NCBI GenBank assembly: GCA_019235715.1
Contig: JAFAKE010000013.1
Coordinates: forward strand, 1-60,699
DNA: 60,699 bases
Source of the DNA: Vulcanimicrobiota bacterium
Lineage (GTDB): Bacteria > Vulcanimicrobiota > Vulcanimicrobiia > Eremiobacterales > Eremiobacteraceae
Direction: 5' to 3'
Part shown: positions 6,910 through 15,686 of the stretch, one piece after another
Position numbering within the stretch: position 1 is the stretch's first letter
Layout of the letters: each line of letters starts with the position of its first letter
Program-made: the position numbers and the translations under genes
Notes under the pieces: generated by a model
Database searches by the model: none
What the model saw: only the letters and a program-made list of their open reading frames with translations
Told to the model about the DNA's origin: nothing

Positions 6910-7893
6910 TTAGGGCCCGAATGCAAGGCCAAAGGGCCAGCTCAAACCACTGCTTGCGCCGGCTGCGAGGATTACCGTTGGCACACTGGACGACGTAAAC
7001 GGCGGTCCATATTCCACGACGCCAGCGTTAGCGCCGCCGAACTGACCGTACGGCACCCACAGATTGCCGCTCGGGTCAAACGTCGAGTGAAGTGGTTCGC
7101 CAGAAGGGCCGCCGTTGATCGTCGGCGGCGCAACCCAACCGGCCGCCGTGTTGCCCGTGGCGAACGGCGGGTTAAAAATGGCAAGCTGCCCGCTGGTGTT
7201 GAGGCCGATGATCAAATGGTCGTGAAGGTCGATGGCGCAGCCCGCGCCTTGGTCGGGATTGTGCACGCCGCCGACATTGTTGAGAAGCGCGATGGTCGCG
7301 GCCGGGACGTTAGGCCCGGGAAATGCGAACGGCGGGGTGAATGCGAGCAAGCTTTTTCCGTTGAATTCTGGTACCAGCATTTGGCCGCTGGAATTAAAGA
7401 CCACGTCGACCGGCCCGTTGAACGACGCACTCGTAAAATACAACGGTGTCACTGGACCGCCCGCGAAGGGCGGAGCTATTTCAAAGACCTCGGCGGAGCT
7501 TTCGGACGCACCCCAAAGGTTACCACTCTTGTCCATCGATAGCCCAGAAATATTGCCTATCGCGACGTTCATCGTGAATGCAGGAGTGCTGGCTGCGGTG
7601 ATCGGCTGGTGGTAGACGTCGATATTAGGTACGTTATAGTGCGCGACGTAAAGATTGCCGGCTGAATCGACCACGACCGCCGATGGATTCGCGGCGGAGC
7701 CGATGAGCGTGAACAGCGGCGTGCTCGTTGACATTACCGGCTGGCTGAACGCGACCACTCCATTATTGAAGTCGGCCACGTAAAGACGCGCGGCCGGTGG
7801 TGGTGGGATTGAGATCACCGGGTTTTTCGCGCACGAACACAGCGCGGCGGTCAACGCGATAAAGGACAGGCATCGGAAGGCGATATTGCGCAC
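6910..7893 (-). CDS. NHL-repeat beta-propeller lipoprotein, paralogue 1
   Basis: A 327-residue secreted lipoprotein. Its signal peptide ends in TAALCSC with the lipobox Cys, followed by AKNPVISIPPPPAAR, a Pro-rich stalk shared with the two neighbours. The rest is repeats of the type GNLYVA / GNLWG with TSTPLFT-like segments, typical of a six-bladed NHL/SMP-30-like propeller. It ends in FGLAFGP. Start GTG at 7893 has CAGGAG nine bases upstream; a longer frame to 8355 is not supported. It is expressed divergently from paralogue 2 across a 238-bp gap in which I see no gene. Function is unknown; such propellers usually bind ligands or partners at the cell surface. Confidence 0.85.
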   Translation of the reverse strand: MRNIAFRCLSFIALTAALCSCAKNPVISIPPPPAARLYVADFNNGVVAFSQPVMSTSTPLFTLIGSAANPSAVVVDSAGNLYVAHYNVPNIDVYHQPITAASTPAFTMNVAIGNISGLSMDKSGNLWGASESSAEVFEIAPPFAGGPVTPLYFTSASFNGPVDVVFNSSGQMLVPEFNGKSLLAFTPPFAFPGPNVPAATIALLNNVGGVHNPDQGAGCAIDLHDHLIIGLNTSGQLAIFNPPFATGNTAAGWVAPPTINGGPSGEPLHSTFDPSGNLWVPYGQFGGANAGVVEYGPPFTSSSVPTVILAAGASSGLSWPFGLAFGP

Positions 7894-8131
7894 GGCCAAC
7901 TCCTGAAAGGTACAAAAAAGGTCGCCGCGCCCGCCATGACGGCCGGCGCATCGGGCCGTGATTCCCCCGCGCGGCCCCGCCTTCCCGCAAAGCCACCCTG
8001 TCCCGCGACGCGTTTTAGCCTTAGAGGGAGCGAGGCAACGATTCTGGCTGTTCAGAAGAGGCCACGCGCTAGGTCCAGCCGCAACAAGGATGCTGGTCGG
8101 GGCGTACTTCTCTTCGCTTGTGGAGGGTCGC

Positions 8132-9067
8132 GTGAAACGTTTTCCGCTCGTACTGCTCATAGGGCTTCTTCTCGCCGCCGGCTGCGCGAAAAATCCGGTG
8201 ATCTCAATCCCCCCGCCGCCGCCCGCACGTCTGTTCGTAGCAGACCTGATCAGTGGGTTGGTTGTCTTCACGCAGCCGATCACCAGCACGTCAACGCCGT
8301 CCTTTACGATCCCCGGTGCCGGCGACGCAGGCGTCGTGTTCGACTCGCACGGCAACCTCTATGTATCGAACGAAAACACGGCGACGATCTCCGTGTACTC
8401 CTCGCCTGTCTCAGCGACGAGCACGCCGTTCATGACGATTGGTCCGGTCGCAGGTGCCTCGTTACTCGAAGGCATGGCGTTCGACAGTTCCGGTAACTTG
8501 TTCGTCGCTGACGAAGGTGCTGTCGCGGTCGACGAATTCACACCACCCTTTACCAGCGGTCCACAAGCGCCGGCAAAGACCATCACCGGCATGCCGTTTG
8601 GTCCGGTCAACGTCGTATTCGACCGCGCGGGCGACCTCATCACGCCGTCATTTGGCAGCTCGACGGTGACGGTTTTCCGTCCGCCGTTCGCAAACGGCGC
8701 CAACGTGCCGGCCGCGACGATGACGATGCCGTTGCCCGCGGGCGGGAGCGGTATCGATCTTAAGGACCACTTGATCGTCGGCCAGCAAAACGGCACGATC
8801 GCGATCGTCAACCCGCCGTTCGCGACGGGAGTAACACCCTCCGCGACGATTGCGACCACGATGATCAACGGTGCGACGGCGACCGAAGCGCTCAATTCGA
8901 CGTTCGATCCTTCGGGCAATCTGTGGCAGACGTTCGGCGGCGACGACGGCTTCCCAGGCCAGGCCGGCATCGCCGAATTCACACCGCCGCTCACCGGGAA
9001 CAGCGTTGCTACCAACACGCTCTTCAACGGGCTCGGATTCCCGTTCTCAGTGGCCTTCGGACCATAA
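8132..9067 (+). CDS. NHL-repeat beta-propeller lipoprotein, paralogue 2
   Basis: A 311-residue lipoprotein with signal peptide FPLVLLIGLLLAAGC (lipobox AAGC), then the family stalk AKNPVISIPPPPPAR and a propeller with repeats containing GNLYVSNENT, GNLFVADEG, GDLITPSF and GNLWQTFGG. The sequence ends in FSVAFGP. Start GTG at 8132 follows GGAGGG with a four-base gap; the reading frame extends further upstream without signal-peptide features. A strong hairpin terminator follows at 9091. Paralogue 3 follows after it with its own leader, so the two are probably separate transcripts. Confidence 0.87.
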   Translation: MKRFPLVLLIGLLLAAGCAKNPVISIPPPPPARLFVADLISGLVVFTQPITSTSTPSFTIPGAGDAGVVFDSHGNLYVSNENTATISVYSSPVSATSTPFMTIGPVAGASLLEGMAFDSSGNLFVADEGAVAVDEFTPPFTSGPQAPAKTITGMPFGPVNVVFDRAGDLITPSFGSSTVTVFRPPFANGANVPAATMTMPLPAGGSGIDLKDHLIVGQQNGTIAIVNPPFATGVTPSATIATTMINGATATEALNSTFDPSGNLWQTFGGDDGFPGQAGIAEFTPPLTGNSVATNTLFNGLGFPFSVAFGP

Positions 9068-9090
9068 GGAACGGCACCACCTGTAAGAAG

Positions 9091-9116
9091 CGGCCGGGTT
9101 CCCCGGCCGTTTTCTT
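9091..9116 (+). terminator. Rho-independent terminator after paralogue 2
   Basis: A stem CGGCCGGG / CCCCGGCCG with a minimal loop is followed by TTTTCTTG. It sits 23 bases past the stop codon of the gene at 8132-9067. Confidence 0.85.
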
Positions 9117-9233
9117 GCGTCGAGCGAGCGAGGCGAAGACCGCGCGATAGCGAATACCAAACGCACCTGATCACTCGCTGCAATTGCTCGAGCGATCATC
9201 GATGCATATGCGCCATTCGCTTTGGAGGATGTC

Positions 9234-10196
9234 GTGAAACGCCTATCCATTGCCGCACTCCTGGTTATTCTTGCGGCCGCCGGCTGCGCGAAGAATCCCG
9301 TGATCTCGATTCCACCGCCGCCACCCGCGCGGACATATGTGTCGAATCCGGCGTTCGTAAGCGGAACGGCCGGCGTACAAGTCTATCAGATGCCGCTCAC
9401 TGCTTCGTCGACACCTGCGTTCACGCTCGGACCGGCGAACGGGATTCCGCTTTCGCCTTCGGCGTTAGCCGTTGACAAGGCGCACAATCTGTACGTGCTT
9501 GACGACGGCGCCTCGTCGATCTTCATATTTAGCCAGCCGATTTCGGCGACGAGCACTCCTGCAGTCACGCTGGGACCGATCCCCGGCACTGCGAACGACA
9601 CGTTCATCACGCTCGACGCCGCCGGCGACATCTGGATGAGCAGCAGCGCGACGAGCACGATCTACGAGTTTTCACCCCCGTTTGCAACCGGTGTGCCTGC
9701 ACCGGCACTCGTTATCAACACAACGGTGCCCGCGCTCAACAATCAGACGGGCATCACTTTTGACACCACCGGCCGGATGTTCGTCGCCAATCAACTGGCA
9801 GGGCAAGTGCTTGTGTTCAATCCGCCGTTTGCGAACGGCATGGCCGCGATTGCGACGATCACATCGCCGGGATTCCCGGAAGGCGTCGCCTTCGACGTCA
9901 AGGACCAGATGTATGTCAGCGATTTCACAACAGGCAACGTCTATGCGTTCAAACCGCCGTTTGCGACCGGCATCACGCCCGCATTTCATATCGCTCCGCC
10001 AGTCGTAAGCGGTGGAACGTCCGGCGAAGCGACGTTCATCGCGACGGACAGCTCCTTCAACCTGTACGTGCCGTACGGCGTCGATGGCGCCCACGGCAAC
10101 TTGTCGGTATTCGCGCCACCGTTCAGCGGCGCAAGCACGCCGGTGTTGAGCTTGCCGGGCATCGGAAATCCGAGCAACATCGCGATCGGACCCTGA
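9234..10196 (+). CDS. NHL-repeat beta-propeller lipoprotein, paralogue 3
   Basis: A 320-residue lipoprotein with signal peptide ending VILAAAGC and the same stalk AKNPVISIPPPPPAR. The propeller repeats include HNLYVLDDG, GDIWMSSSA, GRMFVANQL, DQMYVSDF and FNLYVPYG, each followed by a VFxPPFA-type strand. It ends in SNIAIGP. Start GTG at 9234 follows GGAGG with a five-base gap; GTGAAACG at the start codon is shared with paralogue 2. All three copies carry a TSTPAFT-like element between blades. A bidirectional terminator follows. Confidence 0.87.
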   Translation: MKRLSIAALLVILAAAGCAKNPVISIPPPPPARTYVSNPAFVSGTAGVQVYQMPLTASSTPAFTLGPANGIPLSPSALAVDKAHNLYVLDDGASSIFIFSQPISATSTPAVTLGPIPGTANDTFITLDAAGDIWMSSSATSTIYEFSPPFATGVPAPALVINTTVPALNNQTGITFDTTGRMFVANQLAGQVLVFNPPFANGMAAIATITSPGFPEGVAFDVKDQMYVSDFTTGNVYAFKPPFATGITPAFHIAPPVVSGGTSGEATFIATDSSFNLYVPYGVDGAHGNLSVFAPPFSGASTPVLSLPGIGNPSNIAIGP

Positions 10197-10225
10197 CCTG
10201 TAGGCCAAGCCGTCTACGAGCGCAT

Positions 10226-10251
10226 AAGGCCGGCGTCACAACGCCGGCCTT
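10226..10251. terminator. Bidirectional terminator between convergent genes
   Basis: A perfect 10-bp stem AAGGCCGGCG / CGCCGGCCTT with a six-base loop has a U-rich 3' flank (ATCAATTTC) on the plus side and AT-rich arm ends on both sides. It separates the plus-strand lipoprotein gene from the minus-strand oxidoreductase genes. Confidence 0.75.
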
Positions 10252-10282
10252 ATCAATTTCTGACTTCGATTTCTGGTTTCGG

Positions 10283-11152
10283 CTACAGGTACGCTTCTTG
10301 AAGCTTTGCCAATTTCGGGTCGACTGACTCGATGTCGAGACCTGAGACGGCCGGAGTATCTTTGAGCATCAGCTCGTCGAGCGTCGGACGCACTTCGCGG
10401 TAGAACACGCCGAGGGGTATCTTGCCCGGCTGCATCAGCGTCTCGAACGCCTTCGCGCGGTTCGATGCATCGTAGCCTTCGACGTCGCTCAGGTGATAAA
10501 CGTTCTCTTTGAACCACTTGTAAGTGTTGATCTTATTGAACGTCACGCACGGCGACATCACCTCGACGATCGCGAAACCGGGATGGTTGACTGCCTCCTT
10601 GATCATCTCGACCATCGCCTTGGGTTCGGATGAGAACGCCCGCGCGAGAAACGTGCCGCCCGCCGCAAGCGCGACCGCAAGGCCGTTGAGCGGCGCATCG
10701 GGATTGCCCGCGGGGCTTGTGCCCGACAGATAGCCGAGCATGCTCGTCGGCGACGACTGCCCCTTGGTCAAACCATATGTCTGATTGTCCATGACGATGT
10801 ACGTCATGTTCGGATTGCGCCGCACCGCGTGCAAGAAGTGACCGGCGCCGATCGCGTAGCCGTCACCATCGCCGCCCGCGACGATCACCGTGAGATCCTT
10901 GTTGGCAAGCTTGACCGCAGTCGCCGTCGGCAGCGCGCGCCCGTGCACGCCGTGGAACGCATATGAATGCAAGTAGCCCGAGATCTTGCCCGAGCAGCCG
11001 ATGCCGGACACGAAGGCCACATCTTTGGGCTGCAGTGCAAGCTCCGCACACGCTTGTTTCAATGCCGCAAGCACGCCGAAGTCGCCGCAACCAGGACACC
11101 ACCACGACGGCGTCGCGGTCGCAAAATCTTTCGGAGTGAGTTGTGTTGCCAT
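10283..11152 (-). CDS. korB: 2-oxoacid:ferredoxin oxidoreductase, beta subunit
   Basis: A 289-residue thiamine-diphosphate-binding subunit. It oxidatively decarboxylates a 2-oxoacid with CoA and reduces ferredoxin. The [4Fe-4S] cluster ligands are visible as C19-x2-C22 (WWCPGCGDFG), C53 (GIGCSGK) and a late Cys in MSPCVTFN. The TPP-Mg motif is GGDGDGYAIGAGH with the matching MDNQTYGLTKGQ. The size and the adjoining fused gamma-alpha gene match the two-subunit KorAB type. 2-oxoglutarate is the likeliest substrate, but pyruvate is possible. It starts 3 bases after the stop of the alpha gene, so the two form one operon. Confidence 0.9.
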   Translation of the reverse strand: MATQLTPKDFATATPSWWCPGCGDFGVLAALKQACAELALQPKDVAFVSGIGCSGKISGYLHSYAFHGVHGRALPTATAVKLANKDLTVIVAGGDGDGYAIGAGHFLHAVRRNPNMTYIVMDNQTYGLTKGQSSPTSMLGYLSGTSPAGNPDAPLNGLAVALAAGGTFLARAFSSEPKAMVEMIKEAVNHPGFAIVEVMSPCVTFNKINTYKWFKENVYHLSDVEGYDASNRAKAFETLMQPGKIPLGVFYREVRPTLDELMLKDTPAVSGLDIESVDPKLAKLQEAYL

Positions 11153-11155
11153 TTC

Positions 11156-13027
11156 TTAATCCGCCGCCACGACGTCGTCTGCCGGCGCCTCTAATAGATG
11201 CGCGACAGCGTGTTCTGCCGGCGCCGATGAAGAGCGCGCGCCATTTCTGCCCACGACGATCGTGTGACCGTCTTTTGACGTGCGCGCGTTGAGCGTGTTT
11301 TCGACGGCTTCGATGATCTCGATCGGCCGGAACGGCCGGCCGCTGTACTTGAGCACGCGGTGCAGTCGCGGCAGCGGCCCGGTCACGTAGCGGATCAACC
11401 GGTCGATCTGCCCCGTCATGTTGTTCTCGACCACGAAGACGTGCTTCGCGTCCTTGATGAACTCGCGTACGGTCTCTTCGGGGAACGGCCACAGCGTGCG
11501 CAGCTGCAAAAAGCGCGATGGCACGCCTGCTGCTGCCAAGCGCTGCTGCGCCTCGTTGATCGGGCCGCGATTGCTGCCGTAGCCGATGAACGCGACTGTC
11601 GCTGTGGGATCGCCGTGCACGACCGCTTTGGGCAGATCCGGGCGCATCGACACAAGCTTTTGCATGCGCTTGTCCATGATGCGTACGCGATTGCGCGCGT
11701 CTTCGGTGATGACGCCCGCGTCGTTGTGCTCGGAGCCAGGCACCAGGTGCATGCCGCCTTCGGTACCGGGAATCGCGCGCGGCGAGACGCCGTCATCGGA
11801 GAACTCGAATCGCTTGTACTCGCCGAAAGTCAACGCGCCGTTATGGTGCAGCTTGCCGCGGTCCACTTTCACGGCGCCGACGTCCAAGCGCGGTGTGGTC
11901 TCCTTGCTCTGGCACATCGCCTGTTCGCTGAGGATGAACACCGGCAGCTGGTATTTCTCGGCGAGATTGAAGGCCGTCACGGTTATATAGAACGACTCCT
12001 CGACCGAGCCGGGCGCCAACACGACGCGCGGGATCTCGCCATGGCCGGAGAAGATCAAATGGTTGAGATTGCTTTGCTCGGTTTTCGTCGGCATGCCGGT
12101 CGAAGGACCGGCGCGCGCGCATTCGACGATCACGATCGGCGTCTCGGTCACGCCGGCTAAGCCGATGCCTTCGGTCATGAGCGCCTGGCCGGGCCCGGAT
12201 GTCGCGGTCATCGCGCGCGTGCCTGCCCACGCAGCGCCGATGACCATGTTGATGGCCGCTAATTCATCTTCGGCCTGCATCACGACGCCGCCGTATTTGG
12301 GCGCATGCTTGGCCATCCATTCGAGCACGTCGGTCGCGGGCGTGATCGGGTAGCCGGCCATGAAGCGGCAGCCGGCCGCGAGCGCGCCGTACCCGATCGC
12401 GTCGTTGCCCATCATGATGAGCCGATCGACGTCGGGTTTGGCACGTAGACGATATCCGCTCGGTTTGTCTACGAAATGCTCTTTGACATAATTCTCGCCG
12501 GCCTCGACGGCGCCGATATTTTGAGCGACGACTTTCTCGCCTTTACGCTCGTATTGGCGCGTGACAAGCGAGCGAACGATCGCGGGATCCATGCCCGTCA
12601 GCTGAGCGAGCACCCCAAGCGAAATCGTGTTGCGCACGAGCTCGAGACCGAGCACTTCCTTTGCGATCTTGGCGAGCGGCACTTCGTAGTACGTCACGTC
12701 GGTGCGGCGAACCGCGTCGGTCAGCTGTTCGGATGTGTTGTCGAAGATGACGAAGCCGCCGGGACGCATCTCATCGACGTGCTTCTCGACGCACTCGAGG
12801 TCGAACGCGACCATCGCGTCGACGTAGTCAGCCAATCCGTAGTGCGGATGTTCGCTCGCGCGGATGATGTAATTCGTATGGCCGCCGCGGATGCGCGACG
12901 GGAAATCCTTGAACGTGTACACGTCAAGGCCCATGCGCTTGAAGACGGTCGCGATGAGATCGCCGGTGGTCAGACTGCCGTCGCCGGCTTGTCCGCCGAA
13001 CAGGACTTCGATGTCGTTAAGGATCAC
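11156..13027 (-). CDS. korA: 2-oxoacid:ferredoxin oxidoreductase, fused gamma-alpha subunit
   Basis: A 623-residue subunit. The N-terminal gamma domain (about 1-190) contains FGGQAGDGSLTTGDL, and the alpha domain includes GNDAIGYGALAAGCRFMAGYPITPATDVLEW and SGPGQALMTEGIGLAGVTE, the pyrimidine- and CoA-binding regions of this enzyme class. The C-terminal domain II carries the FIGYGSNRGP segment. It works with the beta subunit to give reduced ferredoxin. The fused order gamma-alpha is known for KorA. Start is GTG at 13027, with a weak ribosome binding site. AT-rich tandem repeats lie 63-82 bases upstream. Confidence 0.9.
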   Translation of the reverse strand: MILNDIEVLFGGQAGDGSLTTGDLIATVFKRMGLDVYTFKDFPSRIRGGHTNYIIRASEHPHYGLADYVDAMVAFDLECVEKHVDEMRPGGFVIFDNTSEQLTDAVRRTDVTYYEVPLAKIAKEVLGLELVRNTISLGVLAQLTGMDPAIVRSLVTRQYERKGEKVVAQNIGAVEAGENYVKEHFVDKPSGYRLRAKPDVDRLIMMGNDAIGYGALAAGCRFMAGYPITPATDVLEWMAKHAPKYGGVVMQAEDELAAINMVIGAAWAGTRAMTATSGPGQALMTEGIGLAGVTETPIVIVECARAGPSTGMPTKTEQSNLNHLIFSGHGEIPRVVLAPGSVEESFYITVTAFNLAEKYQLPVFILSEQAMCQSKETTPRLDVGAVKVDRGKLHHNGALTFGEYKRFEFSDDGVSPRAIPGTEGGMHLVPGSEHNDAGVITEDARNRVRIMDKRMQKLVSMRPDLPKAVVHGDPTATVAFIGYGSNRGPINEAQQRLAAAGVPSRFLQLRTLWPFPEETVREFIKDAKHVFVVENNMTGQIDRLIRYVTGPLPRLHRVLKYSGRPFRPIEIIEAVENTLNARTSKDGHTIVVGRNGARSSSAPAEHAVAHLLEAPADDVVAAD

Positions 13028-13089
13028 GCTTACTGGGGCACGCCTTTCCCGAGGTATGGGCTTGGTTCCAGCAGATGGTCAGCCTTCCT

Positions 13090-13109
13090 CTATATACATC
13101 TATATACAT
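13090..13109 (-). promoter_or_regulatory. Tandem TATATACATC repeat upstream of korA
   Basis: The 10-mer TATATACATC occurs twice in direct tandem at 13091-13100 and 13101-13110 in otherwise GC-rich DNA. On the minus strand it reads GATGTATATAGATGTATATAG and offers overlapping TATATAG -10-like hexamers 63-82 bases before the korA start. It may be a promoter or binding site; no -35 is convincing. Confidence 0.4.
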
Positions 13110-13125
13110 CGGCGAAACGCACGCG

Positions 13126-13938
13126 CTAGAAGAGCGACGGCGTCGTGATGTCGGGCGGCGCGTTCTCACCAAGCCGGCCGAGCAGTTCGCGCACCGTCCC
13201 CGGCGCGTGCCCCGCATAATCGTCGCTCACATATCCGAAGATCTCGCTCACGTCGCTGCGCGCTTGCGCGATGATCGTCGTCCACTGTGCGAGCGCGGCG
13301 GAGCGATCGACCTGCACGCGGTCGTAATGCTCGAACGGTTCGGGACCCATCCAGCGCACGTAGAGAAAATCGACGTTGCCGAGCTGCCGTTTGACGACAT
13401 CGGCGGCCGACGCGACATCGAAGCGCTCGCTTTCGGCGGCGACGATCGCGAACCGGTGCTCGCGCGCGAGCGCGAACAGCGCGTCGTCGAACCACTGCGC
13501 GTCGCGCAGTTCGAGCGCGACGCGCACATCGTCGGGCAACTGCATCTCGAGAAATTCGAACAGCCTGCTGCGGTTACTGGCGTTCGGCTTGAAGTCGGGC
13601 GGGCACTGCAGCAGGATCGGGCCAAGTTTCACGCCGAGCGTGCGCACACGATCGACGAAGAGTTTGAACACCTCGCCGGCATCCTCGAAGCGGCGCCGGT
13701 GCGTGACCTCGCGCGGCACTTTGAGGGCAAATCGAAAGTCGTCCGGCACGGCGCCGGCCCACTCGTCGACGGTCGTCTGTCGCGGGCGGCCGTAGAACGA
13801 GGAGTCGACCTCCACCGTCGGCAGTGAACGCGCGTACTGCGCGAGCATGGCCTTGGGCGTCGTGTCGCGCGGATAGAACGGGCCGATCCAGTCTTTTTCC
13901 TGCCAGCCCATCGCTCCGAGCCGGATGCGCGCGCTCAT
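13126..13938 (-). CDS. DUF72 family protein
   Basis: A 270-residue protein of the YecE/DUF72 TIM-barrel family. Recognisable elements are the opening IRLGAMGWQEKDWIGPFYP, VEVDSSFYGRP, DDFRFALKVPREVTHRRRF, GPILLQCPPDF, and VALELRDAQWFDD, followed by LYVRWMGP and YGYVSDDYAGHAP-like C-terminal strands. Its biochemical role is unknown; the fold resembles sugar-isomerase-like barrels. The ATG at 13938 was chosen because the family motif starts within five residues. It is head-to-head with the PhzF gene, whose start lies 55 bases away, and upstream of korA on the same strand with a 98-bp gap. Confidence 0.85.
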   Translation of the reverse strand: MSARIRLGAMGWQEKDWIGPFYPRDTTPKAMLAQYARSLPTVEVDSSFYGRPRQTTVDEWAGAVPDDFRFALKVPREVTHRRRFEDAGEVFKLFVDRVRTLGVKLGPILLQCPPDFKPNASNRSRLFEFLEMQLPDDVRVALELRDAQWFDDALFALAREHRFAIVAAESERFDVASAADVVKRQLGNVDFLYVRWMGPEPFEHYDRVQVDRSAALAQWTTIIAQARSDVSEIFGYVSDDYAGHAPGTVRELLGRLGENAPPDITTPSLF

Positions 13939-13993
13939 CGTGTCACCGTTGTCGCCAAAGGTCGGCGCCGCCTGCGGACAAAAGCGGACGCGC

Positions 13994-14776
13994 ATGAGGA
14001 TTCCGCTCTACCAAATCGATGCCTTTACCAGCCGCGTGTTCGGCGGCAATCCCGCAGCGGTGTGTCCGCTGGATGCATGGCTGCCCGATGCGACCATGCA
14101 GTCCATCGGCAGAGAGAACAACCTTTCGGAAACCGCGTTCATCGTGCCGCGCGGTGACGACTACGAGATCCGCTGGTTCACGCCGGCGTGCGAAGTGGAT
14201 CTGTGCGGCCATGCAACGCTCGCGAGCGGCTACGCGGTCTTCCACATCCTCGATCCGTCGCGCACGGCGGTCAGCTTCTCGTCCAAGAGCGGCCCGCTCA
14301 ACGTCAAGCGCCAGGACGACACGATCGTTATGGATTTTCCGGCGCGCCCGGCGAGCCAGATCGATCCGCCGCGCGGCTTGCTCGACGCGCTGAACGTGAA
14401 ACCGGCGGCGGTGTTCAAAGCGGTCGATTACATGGCGGTGTTCGAGCGCGAGTCGGACGTGCGCGCGCTGCGTCCGGACATGGCGAAACTGGCAGAACTC
14501 AACAGCGTGCGCGCATTCATTTGCACCGCGCCGGGCGACGAGGTCGATTTCGTCTCACGCTTCTTCGCGCCGAAACAAGGCGTTCCCGAAGATCCGGTCA
14601 CCGGCTCGGCACACTGCACGCTCATCCCGTACTGGTCGAAACGCCTCGGGCGCAATCCGTTGCGGGCACTGCAGCTGTCTGCGCGCGGCGGGGAGATCTT
14701 CTGCGAGGACCTCGGCGATCGCGTCGGGATCGCCGGCAAAGCCGCGCTCTACCTCGAGGGCGCGATCCACGTGTGA
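13994..14776 (+). CDS. PhzF family isomerase-like protein
   Basis: A 260-residue PhzF/YHI9-family protein. It opens with IPLYQIDAFTSRVFGGNPAAVCPL and continues with NNLSETAFIVP, in which the conserved Glu is the catalytic acid of the family. It also has IRWFTPACEVDLCGHATLASGYAVF and, in the second half, EDPVTGSAHCTLIPYW. The two halves form the paired epimerase-like fold. PhzF isomerises a phenazine precursor, but most relatives have unknown substrates and no phenazine genes are visible here. The ATG at 13994 was chosen on homology. The MutY gene follows after 10 bases, so the genes may be co-transcribed. Confidence 0.87.
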   Translation: MRIPLYQIDAFTSRVFGGNPAAVCPLDAWLPDATMQSIGRENNLSETAFIVPRGDDYEIRWFTPACEVDLCGHATLASGYAVFHILDPSRTAVSFSSKSGPLNVKRQDDTIVMDFPARPASQIDPPRGLLDALNVKPAAVFKAVDYMAVFERESDVRALRPDMAKLAELNSVRAFICTAPGDEVDFVSRFFAPKQGVPEDPVTGSAHCTLIPYWSKRLGRNPLRALQLSARGGEIFCEDLGDRVGIAGKAALYLEGAIHV

Positions 14777-14786
14777 TCATCGTCGC

Positions 14787-15686
14787 GTGAATCACAAGAG
14801 AATACAGCGCTGCGCTCTTCGCTGGTACGCGAAGAACGGCCGCGACTTGCCGTGGCGCAACACAGGCGATCCGTTTGCCATTCTCGTCTCGGAAGTGATG
14901 CTGCAGCAGACGCAGGTCGCGCGCGTCATACCGAAATACGACGCGTTCTTGCGCCGCTTTCCCACTCCGCACGCGCTTGCGAAAGCGGACCTGCGCGACG
15001 TTCTTTCGGCCTGGTCTGGTCTTGGCTATAACCGGCGGGCAAAGCATTTGTGGCAGACCGCGCGCTCGATCGTCGCACGACAGAGCGGTCGCATGCCGAG
15101 CGATCCTGCCGCTTTGCGCGCATTGCCTGGAATCGGTCGTTACACTGCTGGTGCGCTCGCAAGTTTCGCCTTCGGCCGACAGGAGCCGGCGGTCGACACG
15201 AACGTGCGTCGCGTGATCGCGCGCGCGGTGTTGGGGCGCGCTGACGCTTCAGAGAAAGAGGTCTGGGCCGCCGCACGTGACGTTCTCCCGAAAGAGGCGG
15301 CGACGTGGAACCACGCGCTCATGGACATCGGCGCGCTGTATTGCCGAGCGACGCCGAATTGCCTGAAATGCCCGTTGCGGCCGGCGTGCGCATTTCGCGC
15401 GCGCAGCGCGGGCGCGAAGAACACGCTGCAGGAGCGCGCCTCCACAAAGCACAGGGTATCACGCGCGCAGGCCGGCGCATACGAGGGCTCGCGGCGTCAA
15501 CATCGCGGCCGCGCGATCCGCGCGCTGACGACAGCGCCGAGCCTCGGCTTGCTTCAGCTCGGCCCGCAGGTAAAGGAGGGCTTTGGCAAAAGCGACCTGC
15601 CGTGGCTGCTCGACCTGCTCAGCGATCTCGAACGCGACGGACTCGTCGCACTGAACCGCCGAAAAACGCGCGCCGCCCTACCTTAA
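14787..15686 (+). CDS. mutY: A/G-specific adenine DNA glycosylase, short form without NUDIX domain
   Basis: A 299-residue helix-hairpin-helix glycosylase that removes adenine mispaired with 8-oxoguanine. It has the catalytic Glu about 36 (VSEVMLQQTQV), the hairpin LPGIGRYTAGAL with Tyr instead of the Lys of Nth, and Asp about 137 (PAVDTNVRR). Cluster cysteines are C186, C192, C195 and C201. The first spacing is five residues where E. coli MutY has six. The C-terminal NUDIX-like 8-oxoG domain is absent. Instead there is RQHRGRAIRALTTAPS and a helical tail, resembling the short actinobacterial MutY type. Start is GTG at 14787. Confidence 0.88.
   Translation: MNHKRIQRCALRWYAKNGRDLPWRNTGDPFAILVSEVMLQQTQVARVIPKYDAFLRRFPTPHALAKADLRDVLSAWSGLGYNRRAKHLWQTARSIVARQSGRMPSDPAALRALPGIGRYTAGALASFAFGRQEPAVDTNVRRVIARAVLGRADASEKEVWAAARDVLPKEAATWNHALMDIGALYCRATPNCLKCPLRPACAFRARSAGAKNTLQERASTKHRVSRAQAGAYEGSRRQHRGRAIRALTTAPSLGLLQLGPQVKEGFGKSDLPWLLDLLSDLERDGLVALNRRKTRAALP

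Noticed and set aside
10283-13027. Pyruvate:ferredoxin oxidoreductase or indolepyruvate oxidoreductase instead of KorAB
   Set aside because: Pyruvate enzymes are often single-chain or four-subunit with a delta ferredoxin, and indolepyruvate enzymes have a different order. The gamma-alpha plus beta layout fits KorAB best, though substrate is not proven.
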